DNA of 33,847 nt from Deltaproteobacteria bacterium (GTDB lineage Bacteria > Desulfobacterota > Desulfarculia > Adiutricales > Adiutricaceae). Both the position numbers and the translations under genes were made by a program. Below the pieces are notes generated by a model. The model was not told the DNA's origin, ran no database searches, and saw nothing but the letters and a program-made list of their open reading frames with translations. Location of the stretch: the NCBI GenBank assembly GCA_031254895.1, contig JAIRTO010000180.1, positions 1 to 33,847 of the forward strand, read 5' to 3'. Positions 14,998 to 23,164 of the stretch are shown here, piece by piece. Every line of letters begins with the position of its first letter. The stretch's first letter is position 1.

Positions 14998-15076
14998 GCG
15001 AGCGAGAGGGGAGGCGAGCGAGAGGGGAGCGAGCGAGAGGAGAGGCGAGCGTGAGGAGAGGCGAGCGAGAGAGCGG
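14998..15076. repeat. Five tandem ~16-nt purine-rich repeats, consensus GCGAGCGAGAGGRGAG
   Basis: Units at 14998, 15014 (15 nt), 15029, 15045, 15061. Confidence 0.85.
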
Positions 15077-15143
15077 CGGAGAAAGGGCCGCGATGCCGTC
15101 AAAGACGCCAAGTCCTTGTCAAGTCAAGTAGTTTGGGGGTTAA

Positions 15144-15172
15144 TTGACTTGGCTTATTTTTTCGGGCATAAC
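15144..15172 (+). promoter_or_regulatory. Candidate promoter with overlapping operator-like repeats upstream of the lipoprotein gene
   Basis: TTGACT-N17-CATAAC; CAAGTC direct repeats at 15110 and 15120 and inverted GACTTG at 15146. Confidence 0.4.
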
Positions 15173-15463
15173 TAGAGAATGTTTGGGCTGACGTGGTCTT
15201 GGCCGGAAAACGTCAGGCAGCTTTCTCGCCGTTAGGCGAATATGGCCGCTTCGTCAGGGGACGCCAAAACGATCAGCTTCATGACGCCCTTTTTTTGGAG
15301 ACGAGAGCCCGTTCGATTTAGTTTTGGCGGCGGAACCGAAAAAGGCCCAAAAATAGCCGACGCGGAAGGTAGGCCAAAATCGTCGTCTTTTTTGCCAAAG
15401 CGGGCCTTTTTCGCGACCAGACGCGCGGTTTTTTTTCGTCGTCAAAAGATCCGGAGGCGCGGA

Positions 15464-17368
15464 ATGCCAAGAACCAACAAAGGGACGAACTTGCGGACGA
15501 ATTTGGCCGTCGTCTTTCTGGTCGCCTTCGGTCTGGCCGCCGTTTTTCCGGCCGGCTGCGGCAGTTCCGAAACGGATTCCGGCGCTTCCTCGAAGACGGC
15601 CGAGGGGGCGGCCGAAGGGCGGTCCGGCCCGCCGACTGTTCCTTTCGCCGCCGAGTGGATAGAAAACAGCTTGGCCGAGCACGATCGCGTTTTATACGTC
15701 TACAAGGATTTCGGGGACGGGGTCAATCATTTCACCCAAAAGGCCTGGATGGGCGACAATTTCAGAAAAATTCCGGTCATGAGGGAAGACTCCGTCGGCC
15801 GCGACGGGACGACGGGCCTAGCCTGCGAGATATTCTTCAAAGATCATGCCTGGGGCGGCTTCATGTTTTTGAACGGCGTCCTGAAGGCGGGTTCCGTCAA
15901 GCCTGAGCCGGATTTCGGCCAAGTCGACTCCGGTTTGGATCTCACTGGCGCGGACAAGCTGACCTTTTACGCCAGGGGGGACGAGGGCGGCGAACACGTC
16001 GAGTTTTTCGCGGGAGGACTCGGGCATGTCGGCTTTTTGACGCCGCCGTTTCCCGACTCGACCAAAAGAACCCTAGGTTACGTCGCCTTGACCAAAGAGT
16101 GGCGACGTTACGAGATTCCTCTGACCGGTCAAGACCTCAGTCGCCTCGGCGCCGGCTTCGGCTGGGCGACCAACGGCATGAACAACAGATATAGAGAGCA
16201 TGTCCGCTTCTATTTGGACGACATCCGCTTCGAGTTTCCGAACGGCGAGGCGAGACCGACGTTTTTGACCAGCTACGCCCCGGCCCGCCCGGGCACGGAC
16301 GGCGCGATCATAAACGACGCCGCCTATTTGCGCGACAACGCTTTGGCGATCATGGCTCTGACCAGGGCCGGCAAGCATGAGAGGGCCAGACAGGCGGCGG
16401 ACGCCATCGTCTACGCGCTATACAACGATCGCTTCCACGACGACGGGAGATTGCGCAACGCCTATAGCGGCGGTCGTCCCGAGAGCTTTCCGGGGTGGCT
16501 TTCCGCCAAAGGCGAGCCTTTCGCTCGTTTGCCCGGCTTCTACGATCCGGAGGCCAATGGCTTTTTTGAAGATTATCACGCCGTCGGCGTTTCGACGGGC
16601 AATCTCAGTTGGGCCATCTTGGCTTTGCTGGACGTCGCTCTCCACGCGCCGGAAAGCGACGGCTACCTGGCCGCCGCTCAGAAAATCGCGGATTTCGTCT
16701 TGACTCTGGAGGCTTATCCTTTCGGCTTTGCCGGCGGATACGAGGGGCGGGAAAACCAAGAGATCAAAGTCGGCTATTTGTCCACCGAACACAACGTCGA
16801 TCTGATGCCGGTCTTCACCCGTCTCCACAATCTCGCCGGCAAAGAGGAATATAAGAAGGCCGCCGACGGCGCCAGGTCTTTCGTCTTGTCCATGCACGAG
16901 CCTGAGGCAGGATTTTTTTACGCCGGAGTCGGCCCGGACGGCCGAACCGTCAACCTCGGCGTCGTGCCTCTGGATTGCCAGACTTGGTCTCTGCTCGCCT
17001 TGGGAAAGAACGTCGTGGACGAAGCCAAAGTGATCAGCTATCTGGAAGAGCACATGGCCGTCGACTACGGCTACGATTTTGACGGGGACTCCAAAGACGG
17101 CGTCTGGAACGAAGGCGCGGCTCAGGTGGGCGTCCTGTACGGTCAATTCGGCCAGCCTGAAGCCTTAAAGCGAATTTTGGACGCTCTCGAAGCCAGGCGC
17201 CTGTCTGACGGCAGCCTCGCCGCCGCCGACAGAGACGGCGTCGGCGCCGGGTTCATGGTTTCGGGCACGTCAATTCCCTGGAACTACGACAATCGTCGGC
17301 ATCTTGGAGCCACGGCTCGGCTGTCGTTTCTGCAGCAAGACGGCTTCAATCCCTTGGCCGTCAGGTGA
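15464..17368 (+). CDS. Putative secreted lipoprotein: N-terminal beta-sandwich (CBM-like) region plus (alpha/alpha)6-toroid glycosidase-like region
   Basis: Signal peptide with lipobox FPAGC; LTGQDLSRLGAGFGWATNG...VRFYLDDIRFEF resembles CBM-type domains; helical repeats AYLRDNALAIMALTRAGKHERARQAADAIVYALYNDRF. Start moved from 15242 to ATG 15464 with SD GGAGG. Confidence 0.6.
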   Translation: MPRTNKGTNLRTNLAVVFLVAFGLAAVFPAGCGSSETDSGASSKTAEGAAEGRSGPPTVPFAAEWIENSLAEHDRVLYVYKDFGDGVNHFTQKAWMGDNFRKIPVMREDSVGRDGTTGLACEIFFKDHAWGGFMFLNGVLKAGSVKPEPDFGQVDSGLDLTGADKLTFYARGDEGGEHVEFFAGGLGHVGFLTPPFPDSTKRTLGYVALTKEWRRYEIPLTGQDLSRLGAGFGWATNGMNNRYREHVRFYLDDIRFEFPNGEARPTFLTSYAPARPGTDGAIINDAAYLRDNALAIMALTRAGKHERARQAADAIVYALYNDRFHDDGRLRNAYSGGRPESFPGWLSAKGEPFARLPGFYDPEANGFFEDYHAVGVSTGNLSWAILALLDVALHAPESDGYLAAAQKIADFVLTLEAYPFGFAGGYEGRENQEIKVGYLSTEHNVDLMPVFTRLHNLAGKEEYKKAADGARSFVLSMHEPEAGFFYAGVGPDGRTVNLGVVPLDCQTWSLLALGKNVVDEAKVISYLEEHMAVDYGYDFDGDSKDGVWNEGAAQVGVLYGQFGQPEALKRILDALEARRLSDGSLAAADRDGVGAGFMVSGTSIPWNYDNRRHLGATARLSFLQQDGFNPLAVR

Positions 17369-17574
17369 TTCCGATTTTGGCGGAATCAAGTCCCCCTATT
17401 TGAACCGCCAAAAGGAACTAATTTGGCGGATGATCTCTGACGACTCTCTTTTTTTTCGGCGTTCTTCCGTTTTTCCGTCTTCCCCAAAAGGCTAAAGTCG
17501 CGGCCGCCGTCGAAAAAGAGCCTCAAGACGGCCGAGCTGGAAGGACGGCCCTTCCGCCAAAGGAGCCATAAAGC

Positions 17575-19212
17575 ATGATCAAACGGGTTGTCATAATTTT
17601 GTTTGGCTTCGCCGCCCTTTCAGCGGGAGTCGGTCTTAGTCCGGTTGCGGCGGAAGCGGAGGAGGGAGCCCCGGAAGCTCTCCTTGGCGAGGCCTATGCT
17701 TCGGGAGAGCCGGCTTCTCCGGATTTCAGCGCCATTTTGGCTCTGCACCGTCCGGCGGCCGAAAAGGGGAGCGCGTTCGCTCAGTTTTGTCTGGGCCACC
17801 TCTATTCTCTTGGGATCGGAGTTCCGGAAGATTCCGTCGAAGCCTTCAAATGGTTTCGTCTGGCGGCGGAACAAGGCTTCGCCGAAGCCCAGCTCGCTCT
17901 GGGGGCAGCCTATTACGTCGGCGAAGGAACGGAGCAGAATTATTCGGAAGCGGTGAAGTGGCATATTTTGGCCGCCGACCAAGGAAACGTCAAAGCCAGC
18001 AACATGCTTGGCTATATGCATTATTTCGGCGAAGGAGTCGAGCCGGACGTCTTCGAAGCGGTCAGGCGCTTCAGGCTCCCCGCCGAACATGGAGACTCCG
18101 CCGCCCGTTTTTTCCTTGGCCAGGCGCATTTTACCGGACTCGGCGCGGAGCAGGATTATGCCGAAGCCCTAAGATGGTTTCTCCTGGCGGCTGAGCGAGG
18201 CGACTTTGACGCTCAACTGCAACTGGGGAAGATGTATTACTTCGGCCAAGGGACGGAACAGAATTATCCGGAAGCTTTAAAGTGGCTTCTGTTGGCCGCC
18301 GAACGAGGGGTCGCGGAAGCGCAGAAAATGCTGGGAAACATGTATCAGATTGGCGAAGGGGTCGTCCGGAACGAAGCGGAATCGCTCAAATGGACTCATA
18401 TGGCCGCCTCTCAAGGCGATGCCGAGGCCCAGCACAATCTTGGTCTTGCCCTCATGTCCCATTTGCCGCAGGATCGCGGACAAGCGCTGGACTGGCTTCG
18501 CCGGGCCGCCTACCAAGGACACGCCGACGCCCAGGCGACTCTCGGCGATTTTTTGTCCGTCGGCCCCGCAGGTCGCCGCAGTTATGCCGAAGCCTTCAAA
18601 TGGTACAGTTTGGCGGCCGAACAGGGACGTCCCTCCGCCCAGAGAAGTCTGGCCGCCATGTATCGCAACGGGAAAGGCGTCGTTCGTGATTTTGCGGAAG
18701 CCGCCAGGTGGAATCGTCTGGCCGCAGAGCAAGGAGACGTCTATTCTCAGGTTGAACTCGGGAAAGCGTACTCCGCCGGCATAGGGGTGGAACGGGATTA
18801 CGCCGAAGCGATCAAGTGGTTTGAACTGGCCGCCGAGCAAGGCTCTTCCGCCGCTCAGTTGGCTCTTGGTCGGATGAGCGCCGAAGGGAAAGGAAAAGTT
18901 AGAGATTTTTCCGAAGCCGCCAAATGGTACAGATTGGCCGCCGCGCAAAGCGAGCCGGACGCTCAGTTCGAACTCGCCGAAGCGTATGCCAAAGGTCTGG
19001 GCGTCGAGAGAAATGAGGCCGAAGCGTTCAAATGGTACAGAGAGGCGGGCGCGCGTTGGAACGTCATGGCCGAGTTCAAAGTTTGTCAAATGCTCCACGA
19101 AGGAGAAGGAGTAGAGCAAGATGATGCGGAAGCCGGGAAATGGTGCGGCTACGCCGTCAAAAACGCTCTCTCCTATTTGCTGGATTTGCCGAGGCACGTA
19201 ATTTACCGCTAA
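17575..19212 (+). CDS. Exported Sel1-like repeat (SLR/TPR-type) protein, about 12 repeats
   Basis: Signal peptide MIKRVVIILFGFAALSAGVGLSPVAAEA; repeated AEAxKWxxLAAEQGxAxAQxxLGxxYxxGxGVxxDY units. Confidence 0.9.
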   Translation: MIKRVVIILFGFAALSAGVGLSPVAAEAEEGAPEALLGEAYASGEPASPDFSAILALHRPAAEKGSAFAQFCLGHLYSLGIGVPEDSVEAFKWFRLAAEQGFAEAQLALGAAYYVGEGTEQNYSEAVKWHILAADQGNVKASNMLGYMHYFGEGVEPDVFEAVRRFRLPAEHGDSAARFFLGQAHFTGLGAEQDYAEALRWFLLAAERGDFDAQLQLGKMYYFGQGTEQNYPEALKWLLLAAERGVAEAQKMLGNMYQIGEGVVRNEAESLKWTHMAASQGDAEAQHNLGLALMSHLPQDRGQALDWLRRAAYQGHADAQATLGDFLSVGPAGRRSYAEAFKWYSLAAEQGRPSAQRSLAAMYRNGKGVVRDFAEAARWNRLAAEQGDVYSQVELGKAYSAGIGVERDYAEAIKWFELAAEQGSSAAQLALGRMSAEGKGKVRDFSEAAKWYRLAAAQSEPDAQFELAEAYAKGLGVERNEAEAFKWYREAGARWNVMAEFKVCQMLHEGEGVEQDDAEAGKWCGYAVKNALSYLLDLPRHVIYR

Positions 19213-19272
19213 TATTTGGCCAGTTCGTCGCGGTCCGCCTTTTTGTCCTGCTTGTCAAAAACGTTTTTTTTC

Positions 19273-19301
19273 GGTTCGGACGACGAACCTCCCTTTTTTT
19301 T
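19273..19301 (+). terminator. Weak candidate terminator after the Sel1-repeat gene
   Basis: GGTTCG-GACGA-CGAACC then TCCC and 8 T. Confidence 0.4.
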
Positions 19302-19378
19302 GGCCTGGCCGACGTCCCCGTCGGCCCGAGGGAGGATCGGAAGTTAATCCCGTCAATTAGGATATGGAGGAATTGTCC

Positions 19379-20311
19379 ATGAATATCGCCATATTGGGCG
19401 CAGGGGCCATGGGCAGCGTCTATGGAGCGTTTCTGGCTTCGCAGCCGGAAAACGAAGTCGTCCTCATAAACGTGTGGGCCGAGCACATCGAAGCCGTCAG
19501 ACAAAAAGGGCTGCTCGTCGTCAGCGACGGCCATCCGGACATGCTGATTAGGAACGCCGCCGCCGCTGCTTCAGCTGACGGTCTCCCTCCGCAAGATTTG
19601 GTCATCGTTCTGGTCAAAGCCATGGCCACCGAAAGAGCCATGAGAAGCGGCCTATCGCTGGTGGGGCCCGAAACCATGGTTCTGACTTTGCAAAACGGGC
19701 TGGGGAATCTGGAAAAACTTGGCCGGGCGGTCAATCCGGCCCAAGTCGTCGGCGGCGTCAGTTCTTTCGGAGCTTACGTGAGAGGGCCAGGGGAAATTTT
19801 CCTGGCCGCGCGGGGAGAAACGGTTCTCGGGGAAACGAACGGCCGGATCACCGACAGAATTTTGAAACTGCGGGACGTCTTCGACCGGGCCGGTCTCGCG
19901 CCCGTCGTCTCCGACAACATTCAGGGCCGCATCTGGACCAAGCTTGTCTGCAACGTCGGCATCAACGCTCTCTGCGCTCTTTTAAATTTCAAAAACGGTC
20001 AGCTTTTGGAGAATCCCGAATCGGAAGCCTTGATGACGGACGCCGTGAACGAAGCCGTTCGGGTGGCGAAAGGGGAGGGCATTGTTTTTGAGTCGGAGGA
20101 CGTCGCGGCCAACGCGAAAAAAATATGCCTGCTCACCAAAGACAACGTCTGCTCCATGCTTCAAGACGTCCGGACCGGGCGGCCGACGGAAATATGCGAA
20201 ATAAACGGAGCCGTCGTCGAACTTGGCCGGAAGCTCGGTCTGCCCACTCCGGTGAATATGGTGTTGACCAGTCTGGTCAAAGTCATGCAAACAGGCTATT
20301 TGTCGAAATGA
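19379..20311 (+). CDS. 2-dehydropantoate 2-reductase (ApbA/PanE family)
   Basis: MNIAILGAGAMGSVYGAFLASQPENEVVLINVW...; KLVCNVGINALCALLNFKNGQLLE; SD GGAGG. Confidence 0.82.
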   Translation: MNIAILGAGAMGSVYGAFLASQPENEVVLINVWAEHIEAVRQKGLLVVSDGHPDMLIRNAAAAASADGLPPQDLVIVLVKAMATERAMRSGLSLVGPETMVLTLQNGLGNLEKLGRAVNPAQVVGGVSSFGAYVRGPGEIFLAARGETVLGETNGRITDRILKLRDVFDRAGLAPVVSDNIQGRIWTKLVCNVGINALCALLNFKNGQLLENPESEALMTDAVNEAVRVAKGEGIVFESEDVAANAKKICLLTKDNVCSMLQDVRTGRPTEICEINGAVVELGRKLGLPTPVNMVLTSLVKVMQTGYLSK

Positions 20312-20609
20312 ACGGCTCTTTGAGCGACGGCTGCGTCTCGTCATGAGCTTTGTCGCCGGAAAAGCGGCCCTGGCCTTCGGCCGTCCTTTCGTCAAAAAAG
20401 TTTTCGAACTCCTCTAAATAAGCCGATCAGCCCGGACGCGTCGAACCGCCGATCAAGCCGGAAGGCTCCGTATGGGAAAGAAAAGCGTGAGAAGCTCTGG
20501 CCAACTCTTACAAAAATGAAAGCGCGACGATCCGTCAGGCCGCTCTGATCCGGTTCCCTTCGGCTTGCCGGCCGCCCTTTCGTCCCGTCCTTATGCCGGT
20601 CCCCGGATT

Positions 20610-21392
20610 TCAGACCTTAATATCCGTCAACCCCATGTCTTTCGCCAAAACCTGCTTCACCGTCAACAGCCGATCGATCATGCTCTTCAGCCTCTCTCCC
20701 GTGAACATCCGGGCCATGCCGGAAATGGAGAGGGCATGGGAGCATTCTCCCTGTCGGTTGTAGATCGGCGCCCCAACGCAACGAACCCCTTCGCTCCATT
20801 CCTCGTCGTCAAAGGCGTAGCCTTGGCGACGTATTTTCCTGATTTCCGTCCACAGCTGTTTCTTGTTCATGATGCTCTTTCGGGTATGGGCCTTGAAGAC
20901 TATGCGGTTCATGGTCTCTTCCAGTTCCTCGTCGTCCATGGCGGCCAAAATGCACTTGCCCATGGAGGCGTTGTGCAGCGGAGCCGTGTTCCCGATGTGG
21001 GAGACGTAACGAACCGGCAGACTGCTGCTGACGACGTCTATGGTCAGGACGTGCAGATCGTTGCGCTGTCCGAGACAGACGGTTTCGCCGAAGTCGTCGG
21101 CCAGAGCCCGCATGTGCCGATTGACCAGACGCGGCAGGGTGAGACCGTTCAAAGCCTTGCTGCTCAGACGGAAGAGCTTCATGGTCAGGGCGTAGCGCTT
21201 GTTGTCCAGCCGGGTCAGATAGCCGAGGTCGGTCAGGGTCAGCAAGACCCGATTCACGGCGTTCCGGTCGAGCTTCAAGGTCCGCACCAGGTCGGCCACG
21301 CTCATTTCGTCTTTGGCGGCCACCGTTTCCAGAATGTCCATGGTTCTTTTGACCAGATCGAGAAAATAATAAGGCTCAGGTTCATGCGGCAT
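20610..21392 (-). CDS. IclR-family transcriptional regulator
   Basis: N-terminal wHTH FLDLVKRTMDILETVAAKDEMSVADLVRTLKLDRNAVNRVLLTLTDLGYLTR and effector domain with ASMGKCILAAM. Confidence 0.9.
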   Translation of the reverse strand: MPHEPEPYYFLDLVKRTMDILETVAAKDEMSVADLVRTLKLDRNAVNRVLLTLTDLGYLTRLDNKRYALTMKLFRLSSKALNGLTLPRLVNRHMRALADDFGETVCLGQRNDLHVLTIDVVSSSLPVRYVSHIGNTAPLHNASMGKCILAAMDDEELEETMNRIVFKAHTRKSIMNKKQLWTEIRKIRRQGYAFDDEEWSEGVRCVGAPIYNRQGECSHALSISGMARMFTGERLKSMIDRLLTVKQVLAKDMGLTDIKV

Positions 21393-21493
21393 GATCGTTC
21401 ACCATTGGTTGAAGTGGGACGGGTTCGAATTGTCTTCATGGACAGATTATAGACGACATTCTCCCCGGCCGCAACAAAATGGGGCCGAAAATG

Positions 21494-21522
21494 ATTTAAA
21501 ATGCTCGCTGAACGAGTGTAAA
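21494..21522 (-). promoter_or_regulatory. Candidate iclR promoter with dyad operator inside the spacer
   Basis: Minus strand TTTACA-17 nt-TTAAAT; spacer contains CTCG-TTCAG-CGAG. Confidence 0.6.
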
Positions 21523-21584
21523 ACATTTTTTTGACTTATTGACAGAACGGGAAGAATGCGATATTTATTCTTTCAGCGAGCATT
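21500..21584. repeat. 13-bp perfect inverted repeat AATGCTCGCTGAA / TTCAGCGAGCATT, candidate paired operators
   Basis: Arms 21500-21512 and 21572-21584 in the iclR/M24 divergent region. Confidence 0.8.
21539..21567 (+). promoter_or_regulatory. Candidate promoter of the M24-TRAP-sdaA-M20 operon
   Basis: TTGACA 21539-21544, 17-nt spacer, weak -10 TATTTA; downstream operator arm at 21572-21584. Confidence 0.45.
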
Positions 21585-21798
21585 AATGATTGTTGATCGC
21601 CCTAATATGATCGCCTCAGCCGCGACCGGTCTCCTCTCCGCCGCAGGCGGGGACGATCGGCGGCGTTTCTTCTTTTTTGGTCGCCTCCGGTCGATCCGAT
21701 CGCCCGCGAGAGCCGCCGACTCGTCAAGATCCGATTGTCCGGAAGGCTTCCGGTCGTCCAATCATCATCCTCATGGCGCATCGCCGGAAGGAGTCATC

Positions 21799-22959
21799 AT
21801 GTCGATGGATCATCTGCGTCCCTTTCCTCCTGAAGAGCTGGAGGCCCGTTTGGCGCGTCTGCGGTTGGTCATGGCCGAACGCGGCTTGGATGCGGCTGTC
21901 GTCGTCGGCCCGGAGAACATCTACTATCTGACCGGCGTGGATCATTACGGCTATTTTTTTCAGTATTACCTGCTCGTCCCCCTCGAGGGCCAGCCGGTTC
22001 TGATCTGCCGCCGAATGGAGCAGGTGACCATGGACATAATGCTGCAAGGCGTCCGTTTCCATGGGCATCTGGATCATGAGCGCCCGGCCGATTACCTGAT
22101 CGAGGACGTCAAGGCGCTGGGGCTTGAGCGGGGCCGCATAGGTCTGGAGAAGCAGACGCTGTTCGGACCTTTGGAGAATTTCGAGATAATCTTCCAGGGT
22201 CTTCCCCAGGTCGAGTGGCGGAACTTCTCCGAGGCGGTCGACGAACTCCGGCGGGTCAAATCGCCTCTGGAACTGGACTACGTCCGACGGGCGGCCGCCG
22301 TCAGCGTCGCCATGACTAGAGCGGCCGTAGACGCCTGCCGAGCCGGGGCGGCCGAAAACGAAATCGCCGCCGCCGCCTGTTCGGCCATGTGTTCTCAGGG
22401 AGGCGCCTGGCCGGGCTTTCCGCCCTTCGTCCGCTCCACTCCCACCATGGGCATGGAGCACGGCGGCTGAACCACCCGTCGCCTGGAGAAGAAGGACGCG
22501 TTGTTTCTCGAACTGAGCGGCTGCTTCAAGCACTATCACGCCCCTATGGGTCGCCTGATCTTCGTCGGCGAAAAGCCCAAGGAAGCCGATTTCATCGCTA
22601 AAGCGACCATCGACGCCTTCAAGGCCGTGGTCGAAAACCTCAAGGACGGCCTCACCGCCGCCGAAGTGTACGAGAAATGGCAGGCCGTGGTCGACGAAGC
22701 GGGCTTGTCCCATTACACGCGCCACCATTGCGGCTACCTGGTGGGCATCGGCTTTCCGCCCGCCTGGACCGGCGGCAGCCGCGTGGTCGGGCTGCGACGC
22801 TACAGCGACATGACGCTGAAGAAGGGCATGACCTTTCACGTCCTGTCCTGGCTGGTGGGCAGCGGCCGGGGAGACTACCTGGTGACCAACGCCGCCGCTG
22901 TCGGCGAGGACTGCGGCGAGAACTTGATCGATTTCCCGATGGAACCGATCGTCAAATAG
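21799..22959 (+). pseudogene. M24-family (creatinase/prolidase-type, DoeA-like) hydrolase interrupted by one in-frame TGA at 22468-22470
   Basis: MSMDHLRPFPPEELEARLARLRLVMAERGLDAAVVVGPENIYYLTGVDHYGYFFQ...TPTMGMEHGG * TTRRLEKKDALFLELSGCFKHYHAPMGRLIFVG...LSHYTRHHCGYLVGIGFPPAWTGGSRVV; same frame on both sides of the TGA; SD GGAAGGAG. Confidence 0.75.
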
Positions 22960-23037
22960 AGCTGGCGTCGCCGCCGACAGGCGAGCGACGCCTCCGCGAC
23001 GGCGAGAACTGGAGCGATTCCCCGATGGGGCCGATCG
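22915..23037 (+). repeat. Degenerate duplication of the M24 gene 3' end (37-bp copies, offset 86 bp)
   Basis: GGCGAGAACTTGATCGATTTCCCGATGGAACCGATCG (22915-22951) vs GGCGAGAACTGGAGCGATTCCCCGATGGGGCCGATCG (23001-23037), 5 mismatches. Confidence 0.8.
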
Positions 23038-23164
23038 CAAAGGGAACGGGCGTCGTCGTCGAATAAATTTTTGGCGGCGCATCTGATCTGGCCCGCGCCG
23101 AAACCGGCGCGGCGCCTCCGCGTCCGTCTTCGCTGTTTCGCATCTTCAGTCAAAGGAGTTCATC

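Noticed and set aside
22468-22500. Selenocysteine insertion at the M24 TGA
   Set aside because: Only a weak 4-6 bp stem downstream, no known Sec residue at this site in M24 enzymes, and the probable ancestral residue is Trp; kept only as a check within the TGA finding.
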